A stretch of 64,000 nucleotides of DNA from Paralvinella palmiformis (taxonomy: Eukaryota > Annelida > Polychaeta > Terebellida > Alvinellidae), in contig JAODUP010000012.1 in NCBI GenBank assembly GCA_025642065.1, forward strand, positions 1,336,501-1,400,500. Direction: 5' to 3'. The notes below the pieces were generated by a model that was given only the letters and a program-made list of their open reading frames with translations, did no database searches and had not been told where the DNA came from. Made by a program: the position numbers and the translations under genes. Shown in pieces: positions 12,806 to 26,240 of the stretch. Numbering within the stretch: the stretch's first letter is position 1; each line of letters opens with the position of its first letter.

Positions 12806-14298
12806 CAGTGTTTATTAACATTAAAGCAAGGATACTGAACATTGGGCCACCATAACAAGCTGAGATGCCAGTCCGTGGATAACCATGTCTTGCCATTGTC
12901 ACATCAGAGATAAGATCTATGGTAGATGTTAAATAAGTTAGAAACATTGTATTTTATGGATGGTTTAAAGCAATAACACCATGTCAGAATGTAGCAAATA
13001 TTTTTCTCATGACTATTATAAATGATGACTATATACTTTAAGATTATTTAAACTTAAAGAAACTCACTGATTAAGAACAGAGAGTACATGTACACATATT
13101 ATTTTATTGTGCTGTGATACCGTAGCACATATATTCTAACACAAACTGGTGGCCTACAATCACTTCTTTATCCTATAGCATTTAAATATCTATATATTGG
13201 TTTTAATAGTCTTATTAACAAGTATAATATATAAAAGTTAAAGTACAATAGTACCATAAATCTAAAATGCAAATACATTTGTTAAAAAAATTCAGATTTA
13301 GGTACCGTATAAACTCGATTATAGTGTATAAGACACACCAGGTTTTTGGACCAATATTTGGAACAGACATGGGGTCAATTCCATCTTGTCAATTCCAATT
13401 CCTAATACTTTTTACCATGAGTAGGCACCCCGAGTACCTACTTGGAATACATATTCTAAGTAAGATTATCATGGAAGAAATATTTCTGAATTAAAAAATT
13501 AAATGGTAAATTAATTTGTGGATTTAATTTTATTTTGCCCGTTCTAAACATTGAACCCCCAGGGGTAAATTCCTAAATAGCAATATTTCTATATAGATTA
13601 CAGGCATGCTATGTGGAGGTGTCACCGTGTTGTGGGTAGAGCCCATGTCATCCAGACCATTTTAATTGGTTAAATGTTCATGTGTGGTGCCAGTTAGTGT
13701 GCATATCTGATTCATATATATATATATATATATATCAAAGGAACCAAAGTTCTGGATCAATTTGGTTCCAGTATATTGGTAACAGCACATGTAAGTGTTA
13801 ACGTGGTAAAATTAGCACAAGCCTAACCACAAGGCGCTTTTAGCTGAAGAGGTATTTGATTATATCAAGTGGTGGATGATAGTCTTGGGTGCATCTCCAT
13901 GTAAGAGTATATTTTCTAACCATCAAAGATGTTTTTTATATTCCACTGTCCAGTAGGAGCTTTGAAACGAATGTATTTGCATAGCTCCCCCCAGCAGGGC
14001 TCAGATCCCCTTTTTACTTTCACAACCCTGCTGGGTACTAAACCAATGACATATGGTAAATTTACAAAATCTCTCAAATGGTTATTAAAGTTTTAGGAGA
14101 GGAGGGGCAAGCTTTGGCTCCAGATTAGCATTCCCGGTGAGATGATAAAATTAATTAATTCCTAAATAGCAATATCTCTATATAGATTACAGGTATGCTA
14201 TGTGGTGGTGTCACAGTGAGGAGGGGGATTGACTCATGGTATCCAGACCATTTTAATTGGTTAAATGTTCACTTAGGATGCCACAGTCGGTGTGCATA

Positions 14299-14341
<43 letters not shown>

Positions 14342-17300
14342 TAAAAGGAACCAAAGTTCTGGATCATTATGGTTCCAGTATATTGGTAACACCACATGTA
14401 AGTGTTAACATTGTAAAATATTCTCAATTCCAATTCCTTTTTTTTAAATAATCAATTCCAATTCTGGAATTGGAATTGACCATCAATTCCAATTCCTGAA
14501 TTGAATTAACCCCATGTCTGGTAATGACACATCTTAAATAGACCAAAATTAAAATCTGCCTCTAATAGTTTATGGAGGCGGCCATATTGGTCATAGTGTG
14601 ACCGTTTTCGTATTGCAGCTGATTTGGACCTACACTTTTTGTAGGATCAGAGTGTCATACTTTACTGGATTTCTGTGCTTTCTGGATCCCTGTGCATCAA
14701 ACAGATTAATTGTGATCCAGATCATTTGACACCTCTAGATAATAAATCATGTGCTAGCTGTTCCCAGACGGCCTTGGTACCAGTCACAGTCTAACCCTGA
14801 CTACATTACCCATAAATTATTACTTGACAACAGGCCGACACCAGGCTACTCACTGGCGGTTATCACGATTAAGTTTGGCTTCGAAAGACAACAGTGAAAA
14901 CACACCTAATTAATTTGTTTGTTGTTCATATATTCATTGTATTTCCCCCTAAATTATGCCAAATATTACCTTCCCTTTTAGTCTGACCCGTGTATAAGAC
15001 GCACTCACTTTTGACAGCGATTTTGTGGTATCAAAAGTGCAGCCTATACACGAGTATATAAAATTAGCAGAATAAATAACATTTTACAGTGTCATGAAAA
15101 GAATTGCTGCTGTTAAGCAATTGTTAATCTCCTAGTCTCTCTCTCTCACCTACAAATATAAACACTGATACTTACCACTGATACTGTTACCCCATGCAAG
15201 TAATGTAAGGCCAAGAATTCCATTACTTAAATCAAATATGATGCCAAATGTCTGTTAGAAATAAAAATGCACAGAAACAAAAGTAGCAAACATTTGGGAA
15301 CAATACTTAGATCATGCTAAATTTCAAGTTTGAGAAAGTTGCATAAACACAGCAATAAACATATTCTAAGATAGAATATAGCAACTCTTAATGCTGAATA
15401 TGTGACAAAATGTATTATTCAGTAATAAGAGACAACTGTTTTTGTTTAATTTTACCTGTAACAAATTCACAATCTCTGTAGCAATACACTGTATCCAAAC
15501 AACTGCAACAATGAAGCCTACATATGCAAATAACCAGTGATAACTTGGTGGACTAGAAGCACTTGATGTAAAGATGATTACCAGAGAGACTAGAAATGCA
15601 CAAATAAAAGCAACAGCCCACACTGGAAATACACCATGTATCTGGTAAAGAAACACTGAAAATAGATATAGAAAGATACTAATTTACAATTGTATTTTTT
15701 GGTCTTTAAGTTCAATAGTAAGCTAAATATTTATACTGTGAGGACAACAATTTTTTTTTGTCCACAGGGGCAGTCAATATGAAAACCATAAAATAAATAT
15801 GAAGTTTTTAAATAGTCACAGAAAATTTTAAAAGAAATTGGTCAAGATTACTGAGAATCTTATCATTTACAAAGAATAATTTGTATTCCTTTAGCATACC
15901 AGCTATTGTTTCTCTACGTAATAAACTAAAATGGCTGTGCAGAATAACACAAGAATCACCAAGCCACAAATATTAAATTTGAAGAAAGTACTACTCGGTT
16001 AATTGAACATTAATTTAAACAGAAATAATTCTGCAAAACTATCCAAATGTGTATAATTTAGTTTTAACTGTGTTTCAAAACAGTTAAATAATTTTTTTTA
16101 ATCAACATAAATTGGTTCAAATATATTTGATGCTATTGTAAATACAAATGTAACACACATATTACATTTCATAAATTAGTTTTTATATAGTCAAAGAAAT
16201 TAATGTAAAGTGAGTAACTGCTCAAATGGCATGTTGATAGATATCTCCCCATAATATGGAATTCAGCCTTATCGTGTTTATACAAATAATAATATAAAGA
16301 ATTTCTTTTTGTCAGACAAATCACAAAAAACAACAACTACATTACAAATTTTATCCCCTGTTTAGTTACACAAGAGCAGACTGTAATAACTGCAATTAAT
16401 AATGGGGTCGTTCAGGATTAATACAGTCCCATTGCAAGCATTTGTTAATTTTTGGTTCATATGACATTATCTTCATAGAACACGATTTCCATTAACTAAC
16501 CACAACTGTAGACAAATTTATAGTTTTATAAGTTACTTTACATTTAATTTTAATAAATGAAAAAACTCTAAACAAATCTTCTTGTTATTCTAAAAGTACA
16601 CACACTCTGGCCTTGTCAGATATAAAGCTGTCACTGGTGATGCTACACAGTGTATGCTGCACAGAATCTTGTTCCAGTTGTGATTTGGTGCTCCATAATC
16701 TACCACTGGCACAGTAATGCAAAGAATAAATTTTGCCGTTCCCTAAAACCAGCAAAGAATTGAAAGGTTATTTACAACAGAGAAAATGACCAAATGTATA
16801 GTATAAATAACCTTATATTTTTACAATTGTTAATATTTATTGTTAAATAACTTTAACATTTTATCAACCTCACCTTTATGACAGCAATACATTTAGATAT
16901 AAATCCAGATTGTTTCCATTGTAGAGTGTCTACTGGACTGATAGCACATAGAAATGCTTTGATACAGGATATTGATTCTGCAACATTAGCTTCATCATTC
17001 TTTATTAAGGGAGTAGATTCTGTATATTTGAAAAAGTCATAATTTAAAAAGATAAGTTCTAATGTCATTCTAATTAGTACATTGTTTCTACATTTATGAA
17101 TTTCTTGAATTTGATTCAATACTGTATATACTCGCGGTTAAGTTGATTGTTTTGGGAGGGAAAAGGGGGTGCTCTGACGCATCTCGACCTATACACATGT
17201 CATATTTCCTACCAGATGAAGGAACGACGTTTTGGCCATCACTGACACACAAAATTAATCAACCCAATAAGAGCCAGAGTTGGAATAAAATCGTCACATC

Positions 17301-18501
17301 ACTGCCTACTAATACATTATTATTCAATAAATGACAATTAATTTTCACCAAACTGTTATTTGGATTTCCCAAACATGCCAGTCTTTATGTAATGATACCT
17401 ACCAGTACCATCAGAAGTGCTGTGAAACAATTAATTAATAACACTTGCTAATTGAAGTTACAATGTGGTGTGTTTGTGTGAGTCAGAGTCAGAACAAAAT
17501 AGCCACATCGCTGCCTACAATCCATTATTATTCAATAAATAATGATTAATTTTCACCAAACTGTTATTTGGATTCCTAAACATATACTGGTCTTAATGTA
17601 ACAATACTTGATAGTCACGTGCTGTTACCTATCAGTACCTCGGATGATTAGCTAGCTATACAATAAAAAAATCACTGTTCACATCGGAAATCTTGCTCGC
17701 CAGTCGACGTGAAACAATGAATTAATAACAGTTGAAGTTACAATCAGGCATGTTTGGTGTAACATGTTTATTTATTAATTATAACATTAAAGCGAATAGA
17801 AGTGGTTTAGAAAACAAACAGGCCATCATACCAGAGGGTGTACGTTAATACTGGAGCCGGTATGCTTGAAAAAACCACTTACGGGTGAAATGCGTTAATT
17901 ATAGAATAATTGAATGGCAGAGGGTAATAAACCACTAATACCTGCTGGTAATATAAAAAGAACATCGATTGCCATCGTCATCGGGTGGATTAAAACCACA
18001 TGGAAGCCTATTCCCGAGGAAATGGTGCACAAGTCCTACTTAAAGCATGGTGAAGGTGTTGCGTAAACTGAGGATTTGGCAGACAATGATGGCTATGCTG
18101 ATTATTATGACAATTTTTATGCTACACATGAGATTCCGGACTATGGCTGGGCCAGCTTTTTCACGGATGATGAAAATGATAGACAGAAATTCTTTAAAAA
18201 CTGGCAAACCAATACTTCAGAAGTCAACCTTGACTTATACGGTGAGCATATGATTGAGGAAAGAATTACAGGGTCAAAAATTGACCTTGACTTATCTGCC
18301 AGGTCGACTAATACGTGAGTATATATGGTAGGTATACGTAGATCAATGATACAGACCATTTACATTTTTCTGTGGATCATCCTCAGCCAGATTCTGATTA
18401 CTGTCAGAATCTGTATTAAGACTGCCATGACTATCAACATATATTGGCTGATCTAAGGTATCTTCTTCATCAATATCTGTAACCACAGAATTCACTGCAA
18501 G

Positions 18502-18541
<40 letters not shown>

Positions 18542-21500
18542 AGGAGAGAGAGAGAGAGAGAGAGAGAAGAGAGAGAATATCATTTAAAATGCAGTTGTAT
18601 TAGTGAGCACAACTCATGTCATATTTAAAATTTATTTAGGTCAGTAAAGACTCAGTATACAGTTCTAACAGCCATCTTCTTTGGTGAGTTTTTAGGCAGT
18701 GATAATTTGCTTAAAACCATTTCATAGCTGTTCTAGTAAACATTTTTATTGATGACAAGTAACAGCCCATTTATTTAGATTGTATTTTGAACTAATGCTT
18801 GTTAGTAAATATATCATAGGCACCATTTTGTGATGAATCTTGATAAAACAAAGACACAATGAAATATCATTTATTGATGTCATTTCATTTTAGTTGATTG
18901 AAACTGGTTAAGAACCTTTCATATCCATACCAGTTGCATTAGAAACTAACTTTAAAACTAGAACTCAACTGAGTGTAAACTACCAAGACAGTGTTCTGTT
19001 AGCATAATGTAATATTGCATTTCATAATAATACGCAATTATTTTTGTTGAAAAACTAATTTATATAAATATATTTATAGCAGCAATTTAGTAGTACACAC
19101 TGAATAGAAAAACAAGATGATGATTTAAGTTAGTTTGTCTAACTTAAGGAAATTAATGGTGCTAAAAAAACTGCACATAAGACATTGGGTAAATTGGCAT
19201 GTTTATTATAATAATGATATACCTGCCTGTAGTTAGCCCATATGATTATGAGACATGATAAAATATATGATAGATAATAGAGGTATTAAAAAGTGTTGTT
19301 ATTTCACTTAGACTGAGTAGAACAAGATACTCTCTGAGGATATAAAACACCCTTGTGGTCACTATACTCATGGTACTTAAGCTCAATCTTTGAATACTGC
19401 TCTCCCATGAGTGGTTGAGGAAGACTTAATTTTAACTGGTCAGAATATTACATATTCATGACTAGTGTAAGCCATTGTAAGACACCGGTACTAGCTTTCA
19501 TTAAGCCTGAAGACAGATGAGCTACCAATCTTCAATTACCTCAGACAATGAAAATTTATCAGTAACAATCACGTAGTTAGTTTACATGATAAGACATTTT
19601 AGAAAGAGAGCAAAACTATTTTTTAGAAAGGTGACCTGAATCAAAATCAGTCCGTTGTTTTCCAACAGCCTACAGTTTCAGATATCTTCAAACCATACTA
19701 ATACTTTTGTAATTATCTTTGGTCTATATTCCAATAAACTGTTTATTTTTAAGAGATTAACAAGAGGATGACATAAATACAAGTTATTTTCAATTTAAAA
19801 CAAAACAATTTAAAACAAAATGCATTAAAACAGTGGTCAACTACATATGCAAAATACCAGTCTCCAATGAAATGTTATAAAATTGATAAGTATAAATATT
19901 CAATGTTAAATTACGGATGATTGTCACACACAGTTTTTGCTGTATTAAAGAAAAGCTGCAGAATCAAGTGTTGTTTTCTAGTGTAATGAAAACCTGTTAA
20001 ATCAAAGTTAATCTATAAGTCCAGTCAGAGATTTATTTAATCATCAACTACTGGGTAAATGAACCTATTGATTATTCATTGTCTATTCACATTTGAATTA
20101 GTGAGCTTTCATTTTATGTAACAAAAATTAAATAACAATCTTTGTAGAAGAATGTACATTTTAAATGTCATGTGTTTAACATAAAATTAATGATACCCTA
20201 AAATAAAAAAGAAGACAGAATGCCATATGCCAGATAATGTACGCATGTCACAGATTTACTTATTTTATTAACTTATTACCATAAATCGAAGTGCTTTCAC
20301 ATGACACCTTCTGTCTAGACTGAGTTATCAGACTAGATGATATTTAAATCTACTCATAAATCAGTAAGAAATATCATTAAAAAATTTATATAAGAGTTAA
20401 ATCAATAAATTTAAATAAAAAATCAATAAACAAACCTGATCCTCTCCCTTCTGTGTTGGATGATCTTATTTTCTTATGTACGAATCTTGCTATTATGACA
20501 ACTAAGACATAGAGGACATACAGCAAAATGTAAGCTGTAAAGAAAACACCCATTGTTTAGAATTACATTGTCACAGCATTTTCATGGTTTATTTTAATAT
20601 CCTCATTGACAGATTATAGTACCAATTCATGTATTTAGCAGACGTTGTGCCAAAAACTACCAGTAAATAATTACTTTTATCAAACATGTTTTATAATTAC
20701 CTATAGCTTCTAATGTTGTTATCTTTCCATCATAAAGAATGCAGAATGTGAAAAATACAGATCCTGTATAGAATATGACATCACGGAGAAATGGTCTTTC
20801 CATTATTTTGAATGGTTGAATAATGCAAACAGACCCAGCTATAACAGTTGTGACAAATACTCCAGCACCTGCCACATACAAAAAGTTGCATAATGTTTTA
20901 GCCACTGTAGCAACCGATGAAAAATGTTGTCATACACTTATTTCCAATATGGTTACTGAATACTGCATATACAATATCAGACAGCTGTTAAAAATAATTT
21001 GAATTATCCATGCTTACTCTTTCCTACAAAGCCAACTTGTACATCAATGCAGGCATCAAAAGTAATCATAATTTACTAATTTATGTTGTACTTTCAAGTT
21101 TGTTCTCCAGAAAATAATCATTATCAACAAGAGCATGAATTTATTGAACAGATAATCTTACATCTCTTAAAATGAACACCTTATGATATTAAAAATGTGC
21201 CATCCATAAAGACAATCTGCATTAGAGAATGTAAACAATTAATTGTTCTGACTTCTTATACAATGCAATTCATATTTGTAATATGTTTATGCGTAAATAA
21301 AACTATATCTCTTATGTTTAAGATAAATGCAAAGAATATACTTCAGTACTGGTAGCTAACACTAATCCAGTAACTTACCCAGAAGTGCACAAAATGCCAA
21401 ACTAACATCACCATTTTTAGAACCTGTTATGGCTGCTATAGCAGAAAATACATCAGCTGCTCCATTTCCAAAAGCTAATAATGTCACACCCTATTTATTG

Positions 21501-24500
21501 GTCAAGGTTATTTCAAGTCTAGTTTGGCTAATTGATACAGTTATACACTCTTTTTCAATAATTATTCTGTAAAAATTAAAATTGTCAGTGAAAATATAAG
21601 CCAGTTTCTTAATGTTATTTTTTAGATTTATGAAATCTTTTATCATGGTTGTAAAACCAGACTCAACAAAAAGACTTGTTTGGGTTGTACCAGATTCAGT
21701 TAAAACATCAGCATCAATCTCTGACAAGTTTTAAAAAGCTGATGTTGAACACATATTGCTACATAATAATTTTAATTACATCTCAAAGGCAACTTTGATT
21801 CAGAATCATTCTGAATGAAGGTACACCATGAATTAATCATAGAAACATAGCTCATTGCAAAATAAAAATGTAGAACTATATATAATTTGTGCACTATTAA
21901 ATTGAGCAAAATGTGACACACACACACACAGACAGAGAGAGAGAGAGAGATGCACAAATACACACACACATGCACCACTTTCAAGATGCATTAACTCCAA
22001 AATGTATCATATAAAGCTGATTAAGAACCCCTAAGCTAAAAATAGAATGTGCTAATAGCCATGAAAACAGAGAAATCTAAATAAACAGGAGTTGGGTCTT
22101 TATTAATCATCATATTTTGCATTCACGTAACTATTAATATACTACTGCAAATTCAGGTTGTGGTTATTTTGATTATTTTTTTTAATGTACACTAATGTTG
22201 TTGTTTTAGAGTGGTGGAGATTCCATTCTATTATATATTACATTGTTCTTTCTATTTGAGATTTTTTTAAATATTCCAATATATGTTTCCCATAAATATA
22301 TTTTGTATAATGTATTCATTGTAATTTAAAAGCAAGGCCCATCTAAATGTGTCTGGATGATGTATTGAGGAATCACTCAGGAATATGTATATTTTATGAC
22401 ATACCTGCATGGCCATGGGTGTAGGCTGTTTTCATACCCAAACAATTTTTATTAATGCATTATACTGCCTACTTCAATAAGTTGGCTGTAACAAATATGT
22501 ATTCTGCTTATTAGCAATAACTTATAGTTAAGCACATTTAACCTGAGTATCAGGCTGAATAAGCACTATGTAAAAAAAATTTACTATATGTTAAATCTTA
22601 ATTTTTCACAGAGTAATTATTTATATCCTTAAAGAGCTGATCACTGCCTATCACTTGCTAATTTTGGAGACCGAAAGAAAGGTAACACAAAAAATACACA
22701 AAGTGTCGGAATGAAAAAAACACATATTTTGCAGTTATAGGAATGGTCTATTATATTTTGGATGGTTGAAAGGCTTTGAAAATAACAAGAAACCAGACCT
22801 TGATGCATTCATAAATGCATTGGATGCAACTGTGTAACAAAAAGTGACTTGCTCTTAATCAGGCATATATGATACATTTATCTGGATCAGAAAACTCTTC
22901 AGGTAAGGATACAGCCAAATTGTCTGACATCTTCAGTGTTTTGGAAATAACAACAAGGGCTGGACAGAAACTGTGTAATATATTAGTAAAAAAAAGTAAC
23001 TATTTACATTAAGTCTGTAGTATAATTTTGTTTAAACCAACAACAACAATAACAACAACAACAAAACATGCCTGAACAGTTAATAACACCATGAAACTAA
23101 ATATTATGATAGATCTAATTATATTGTTAACAGTTTAAATTTTTCATGTATTAAAATGCTGTAATAAAATAATAAAACTGGAATGATACTTACAAATCAT
23201 CTGCTGCTACTGCAATTGCTATAAACATGAATGCCAGCCATAAGAACTGAAGAGAGACAAAATATATTGATATAGAACAGGAAAATAACTGAGATCTCGA
23301 AGAACAGGATGTGTGTGTGCGTGTGTGAACAAGAAACTGAAGTACAGATAAATGCATGGAATGTATATGAAATGTAAGAGCACTTAAGAAAATTTTATTG
23401 CTAAACAAAAAACATTTGAATCATTTCAAAGACAATGATTATTCCAAGGGCAGAAAATAAACATATACAAATCTTTCAATATTCATCACTGAAAGTTAGG
23501 AAATTTCAGTGCAGTCAAGTGGAAGCAGATATAATGCTGGGATACTTGGCTCCCAATTATTTGTACTGAAGATATTAAATTTTTAGGGAATTTCTCTATC
23601 AAGTTCACTAAAATTCCTTGCATATCATTGGCATTCCAATAAAATTCAAACAATTTTAACACTTTGTCAGAATCCAACATGTCACTAGTGACCACTAATT
23701 AGTTGGTCTGTCAAGTAACTGATGTAAGATACAGCAGTGAACATTTAATTTGAGTTTAAATGCATATCAGAACAAACAATCATTCATGTGAATGGTTTCA
23801 TGTATTCATGTAGGAGTTGATAACTCAATCATCTGGCATTTAGTTAGGCAATATGATGGCATCAACCTTAGTCATATAGGCACAATTCATCATTCTAATT
23901 GGAATAAAATGATTGTACTGTGTCATCTATATGATTTCCTAAATTATTTAATGCTATGGCTGTTCTCAATTGGAGAAAATATGTGAATATAACACCTGAC
24001 AAAAAAGTCATATCATTCCACTCCCACCCACTTCCACTATTGATATACACAGACTAATTGTGTTAAGACAACAGTTGCTCATGATGGTCCACTTATGATG
24101 TGGTCAAAGAACTATGGACTCCAGTCACTGCATTATAGAGGATCTAGGTTGGATTAAAATGGCAGCATAACATTTTACAATTTTTTAAATTCCAAAAGTC
24201 AGGATAAAGACAGGATATACAAAAATAGTCTCCTAATATACACTGATGTACAATACATATTAAAAGCATATGGTGCAATACCAGAAACACTTACAAGAAT
24301 AGTTACTGTTAGTGGCAGGAACTGGCTGGCCAGAGTACAATAAGTAAAATACACATAATCCAGAAAGCCACCAGATAGATGACATGCATCTGTCATATTT
24401 ATAAAATGGCAAACATTACTGGTGTTCAGTTTGTGTAGATCCCTGCACTGCAAGCACAACATAATACAAAATTTGCCATAGTTTTTACAAAAAAATATCT

Positions 24501-24601
24501 ATAAAAAATGCATTTAGGATTAACAATATAAATATAAGAATAAACCAAAACATCTCTTCACACACAAACACACACACACATATATATATATATATACACA
24601 T

Positions 24602-24643
<42 letters not shown>

Positions 24644-24922
24644 AAAACTGTTTTATAATTATTAAATTAGATTGACCAAATCACTGAGTCTAGGGTTTGA
24701 TCTTCACTAGACTTTTACAGTTTACTATACCTAAGGAATCTGGTCTGTCACCAAAATTTACAGGTTCTCTGATGTTCATAAAAATTATTTGACTGCAAAA
24801 TATTATCATAGATGTTAAGTACAAATATTGTAGTCCAGACATACTTCTGTAATGTGAGAAAATAAATCCTCTGGTTCCATTCCTTCAGTGATTACATGAA
24901 CATCACCCATATCTAAATGATA
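11780..24922 (-). CDS. SLC8B1: NCLX, mitochondrial sodium/lithium/calcium exchanger (15 exons, 5' incomplete)
   Basis: NCLX expels Ca2+ from the mitochondrial matrix in exchange for Na+ or Li+ across the inner membrane. Exons in transcript order: 24922-24845, 24447-24295, 23246-23194, 22970-22913, 21490-21379, 20868-20701, 20534-20436, 18494-18357, 17019-16874, 16742-16604, 15655-15456, 15251-15176, 12916-12836, 12667-12603, 11974-11780. All phases match and give 586 residues plus stop (the human protein has about 584). An extracellular Cys-rich motif (CRDLHKLNTSNVCHF) precedes the first membrane block. The alpha-1 repeat is GVTLLAFGNGAADVFSA and the alpha-2 repeat is LGLTLLAWGNSISDLISD followed by GGPMFN. 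An acidic loop (exon 18494-18357) separates the two halves. The motif PVWAVAF and the final membrane exon match the family order. The exon with the start codon and mitochondrial presequence was not found upstream of 24922. The donor after 18357 is weak (G|gtctgt), but the stronger gtaaat 7 bases earlier gives the wrong phase. Confidence 0.93.
12561..12802. repeat. Microsatellites (AC)n, (CT)n and (TA)n in an NCLX intron
   Basis: (AC)n at about 12561-12590 begins about 12 bases past the splice donor of the NCLX exon ending at 12603, so it is a UG-repeat in the transcript. (CT)n at about 12740-12768 runs into (TA)n at about 12769-12802, inside the same gene. Confidence 0.85.
13305..15058. mobile_element. 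Tigger/pogo-type TIR element split by a hAT-like insertion
   Basis: The left end ccgtataaactcg, preceded by TA, resembles the inverted right end (read on the minus strand, tatatactcgtgtatagg). Both resemble the ends of the coding-remnant element at 17122-18328. Words such as gtataagac(a/g)cac recur at 13325 and 14990. The interior is largely a hAT-like insertion (13364-14521). No transposase remnant was seen. The right boundary is approximate. It lies in the NCLX intron between exons 15251-15176 and 12916-12836. Confidence 0.5.
13364..14521. mobile_element. hAT-like element with two copies of module X
   Basis: Left end cagacatggggtcaattcc at 13364; right end ...accccatgtctg at 14521. The core words (ttaaatggtaaattaa, GAGTACCTACT) and the AATTCC repeats match the complete copy at 38140-38402. 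It contains module X twice (13575-13811 and 14160-14418), separated by about 350 bp of other sequence. Flanks atttggaa and gtaatgac do not match, so the present ends may come from recombination or from two insertions. Confidence 0.65.
17122..18328 (+). mobile_element. Tigger/pogo-type DNA transposon fossil with DDE/CENP-B-like remnant
   Basis: Terminal inverted repeats (left ctgtatatactcgcggttaa; right, read inverted, ccatatatactcacgtatta) are flanked by TA dinucleotides, the pogo/Tc1-mariner target. Broken frames on the plus strand at about 17820-18060 resemble the end of a DDE_1 transposase: an IPEG..TLILEP block, then IGWIKTTWKPIPEEMVHKSYLKHG. A residual acidic open frame (18076-18318) follows. 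The element fills nearly all of an NCLX intron: its edges are 28 bp from one exon (18357) and 102 bp from the next (17019). Confidence 0.72.
18508..18575. repeat. (TA)n(GA)n microsatellite
   Basis: (TA)n at about 18508-18538 followed by (GA)n at about 18542-18575, in an NCLX intron just upstream (in transcript sense) of the exon 18494-18357. Confidence 0.85.
24558..24642. repeat. Compound (CA)n(TA)n(CA)n(GA)n microsatellite
   Basis: Four simple tracts follow one another in the NCLX intron between exons 24922-24845 and 24447-24295. A similar (CA)n(GA)n tract lies at about 21917-21950. Confidence 0.85.
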
Positions 24923-25433
24923 CTGAAAGAACAAATTATTATGAATTACTTTCAAATAGTTTGTTGTATACTTTGTGAATAAGTGTAGCGGAACATAAAT
25001 TTTAAAACCGTCATTGCTGAAACTTGATTACATGAAAATAATATTTGCAAAATCTCGTTGGTTAAAGGCCATCTCTGTGTACATGGTAGGTTAAATGAGT
25101 CAAGTAATAATCAAATGTAATTTCAGACATAACTAGGCTACAGTTTGGACCCTGGTGCAGAAGTCGGTGGTGAGAGTGATGCCCACAACCTAGACTTTAG
25201 AGATGTCACATGAATTTGAAAATAAAGATGAACAAACTCAATCTGTGTTCAATTGAAACAAATTAATTTTCATCATTGTTGGTAAAATCACCCAATATAT
25301 TTAACTTCACTCTGACTTCACATAAACATTCCACTGTAGGGAAATATAATTTAAAAAATTCTGGTCTCTATTATTCTATTCTGAGAAGATGTGACTTTAC
25401 TTTGAATAATAATTTTGTTGTTTTGTGACAAGC

Positions 25434-25556
25434 TTTGTACACATGGTAGGCTAACTAGTCCAGGCAACTTCTAAAGGTAATGAGGCAAAGTTAAAAAAGA
25501 AACATTCTTCTCACATAGCCCAGCCAGCCTGGTTGGTTAGGCCATGGAGGCACCAG
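25434..25556 (-). mobile_element. SINE family B copy, diverged
   Basis: The words acatggtaggctaa, ctaaaggtaatgaggcaaagtta and gccatggaggc match in order the SINE at 38442-38625. Its tRNA-like head (about 25520-25556) is degraded. A further truncated relative may lie at about 25078-25145. Confidence 0.5.
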
Positions 25557-26017
25557 TACTTTGTTTAATCACATATGTGTGATATAGAACTACCTAATTA
25601 TACTATTTATATTTACACTGTAATAGTTTTACACTTCTATATGAGGAGCCACATGTGATAAGTATTTATTACTGTTCCGACTCAATACATATTTGTACAC
25701 ATCATGTAGCATAATGCATTATAAACATATGACTATATCATATTGTTACATACACTACAATGAATGATTATGCAAATGCTTATTTTAATGATTGTAATAA
25801 ATACTATATATTGTTAAATATCTTTCCATATTCACAACGATATTTTTGGTAGTACAACATAATATTAAACAAGTTTACTCATAATTCAAGTAGAACCTTA
25901 TCATTAACATACATATTAACTTGTGGGTATAAGGCTCATTTAAAATTAGTCATTTCATTTTTTTGAGTAAATATAAATTTTATGTGTTTTTAATAAATTA
26001 CATGTTTTTTATTTACT

Positions 26018-26240
26018 TAAAGGGACAGTCCACCCTCAGAAAATATTTAAAAAATATGTAATGCTTAGAACAGTAACCAAAAAATTCTACAATAATAATC
26101 ACAAAATATACCTGATATCATAGAAATAATCCAAATTACTGGAAGGCCACCAATACGGCGGCACTGGCAGACAGATTACAAGGCGGGAAGGAGAAAACTG
26201 AAATGCTCTGACATCACATGGGCACTGTCTAGACTGAAGC
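26018..26240. repeat. Dispersed repeat starting AAAGGGACAGTCCACCCTCAG
   Basis: It shares a colinear series of words with 58425-58615: a GGxACxxTCxxCCTCAGA start, gtaatgctta, then ccacaataataatcacaaa, aataattcaaattactg, and a gccag...ggcgg end. Two copies more than 30 kb apart indicate a dispersed element. No clear inverted ends or target duplication are visible. A short open frame on its minus strand starting at about 26280 is not supported as a gene. Confidence 0.65.

Noticed and set aside
13364..14521. Treating this element as a single clean hAT insertion
   Set aside because: Its two flanking octamers do not match, so only the termini and core, not a target duplication, support it.
21491..21727. 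Minus-strand open frame MSEIDADVLTESGTTQTSL... next to an NCLX exon
   Set aside because: It abuts the exon only by reading through the splice acceptor. The phase-consistent exon ends at 21490 and no membrane-exchanger motif is present.
23190..23408. 72-codon minus-strand frame taken as one exon
   Set aside because: Only 23194-23246 fits the NCLX alignment and splice phases; the rest is intron with a (GT)n-type tract.
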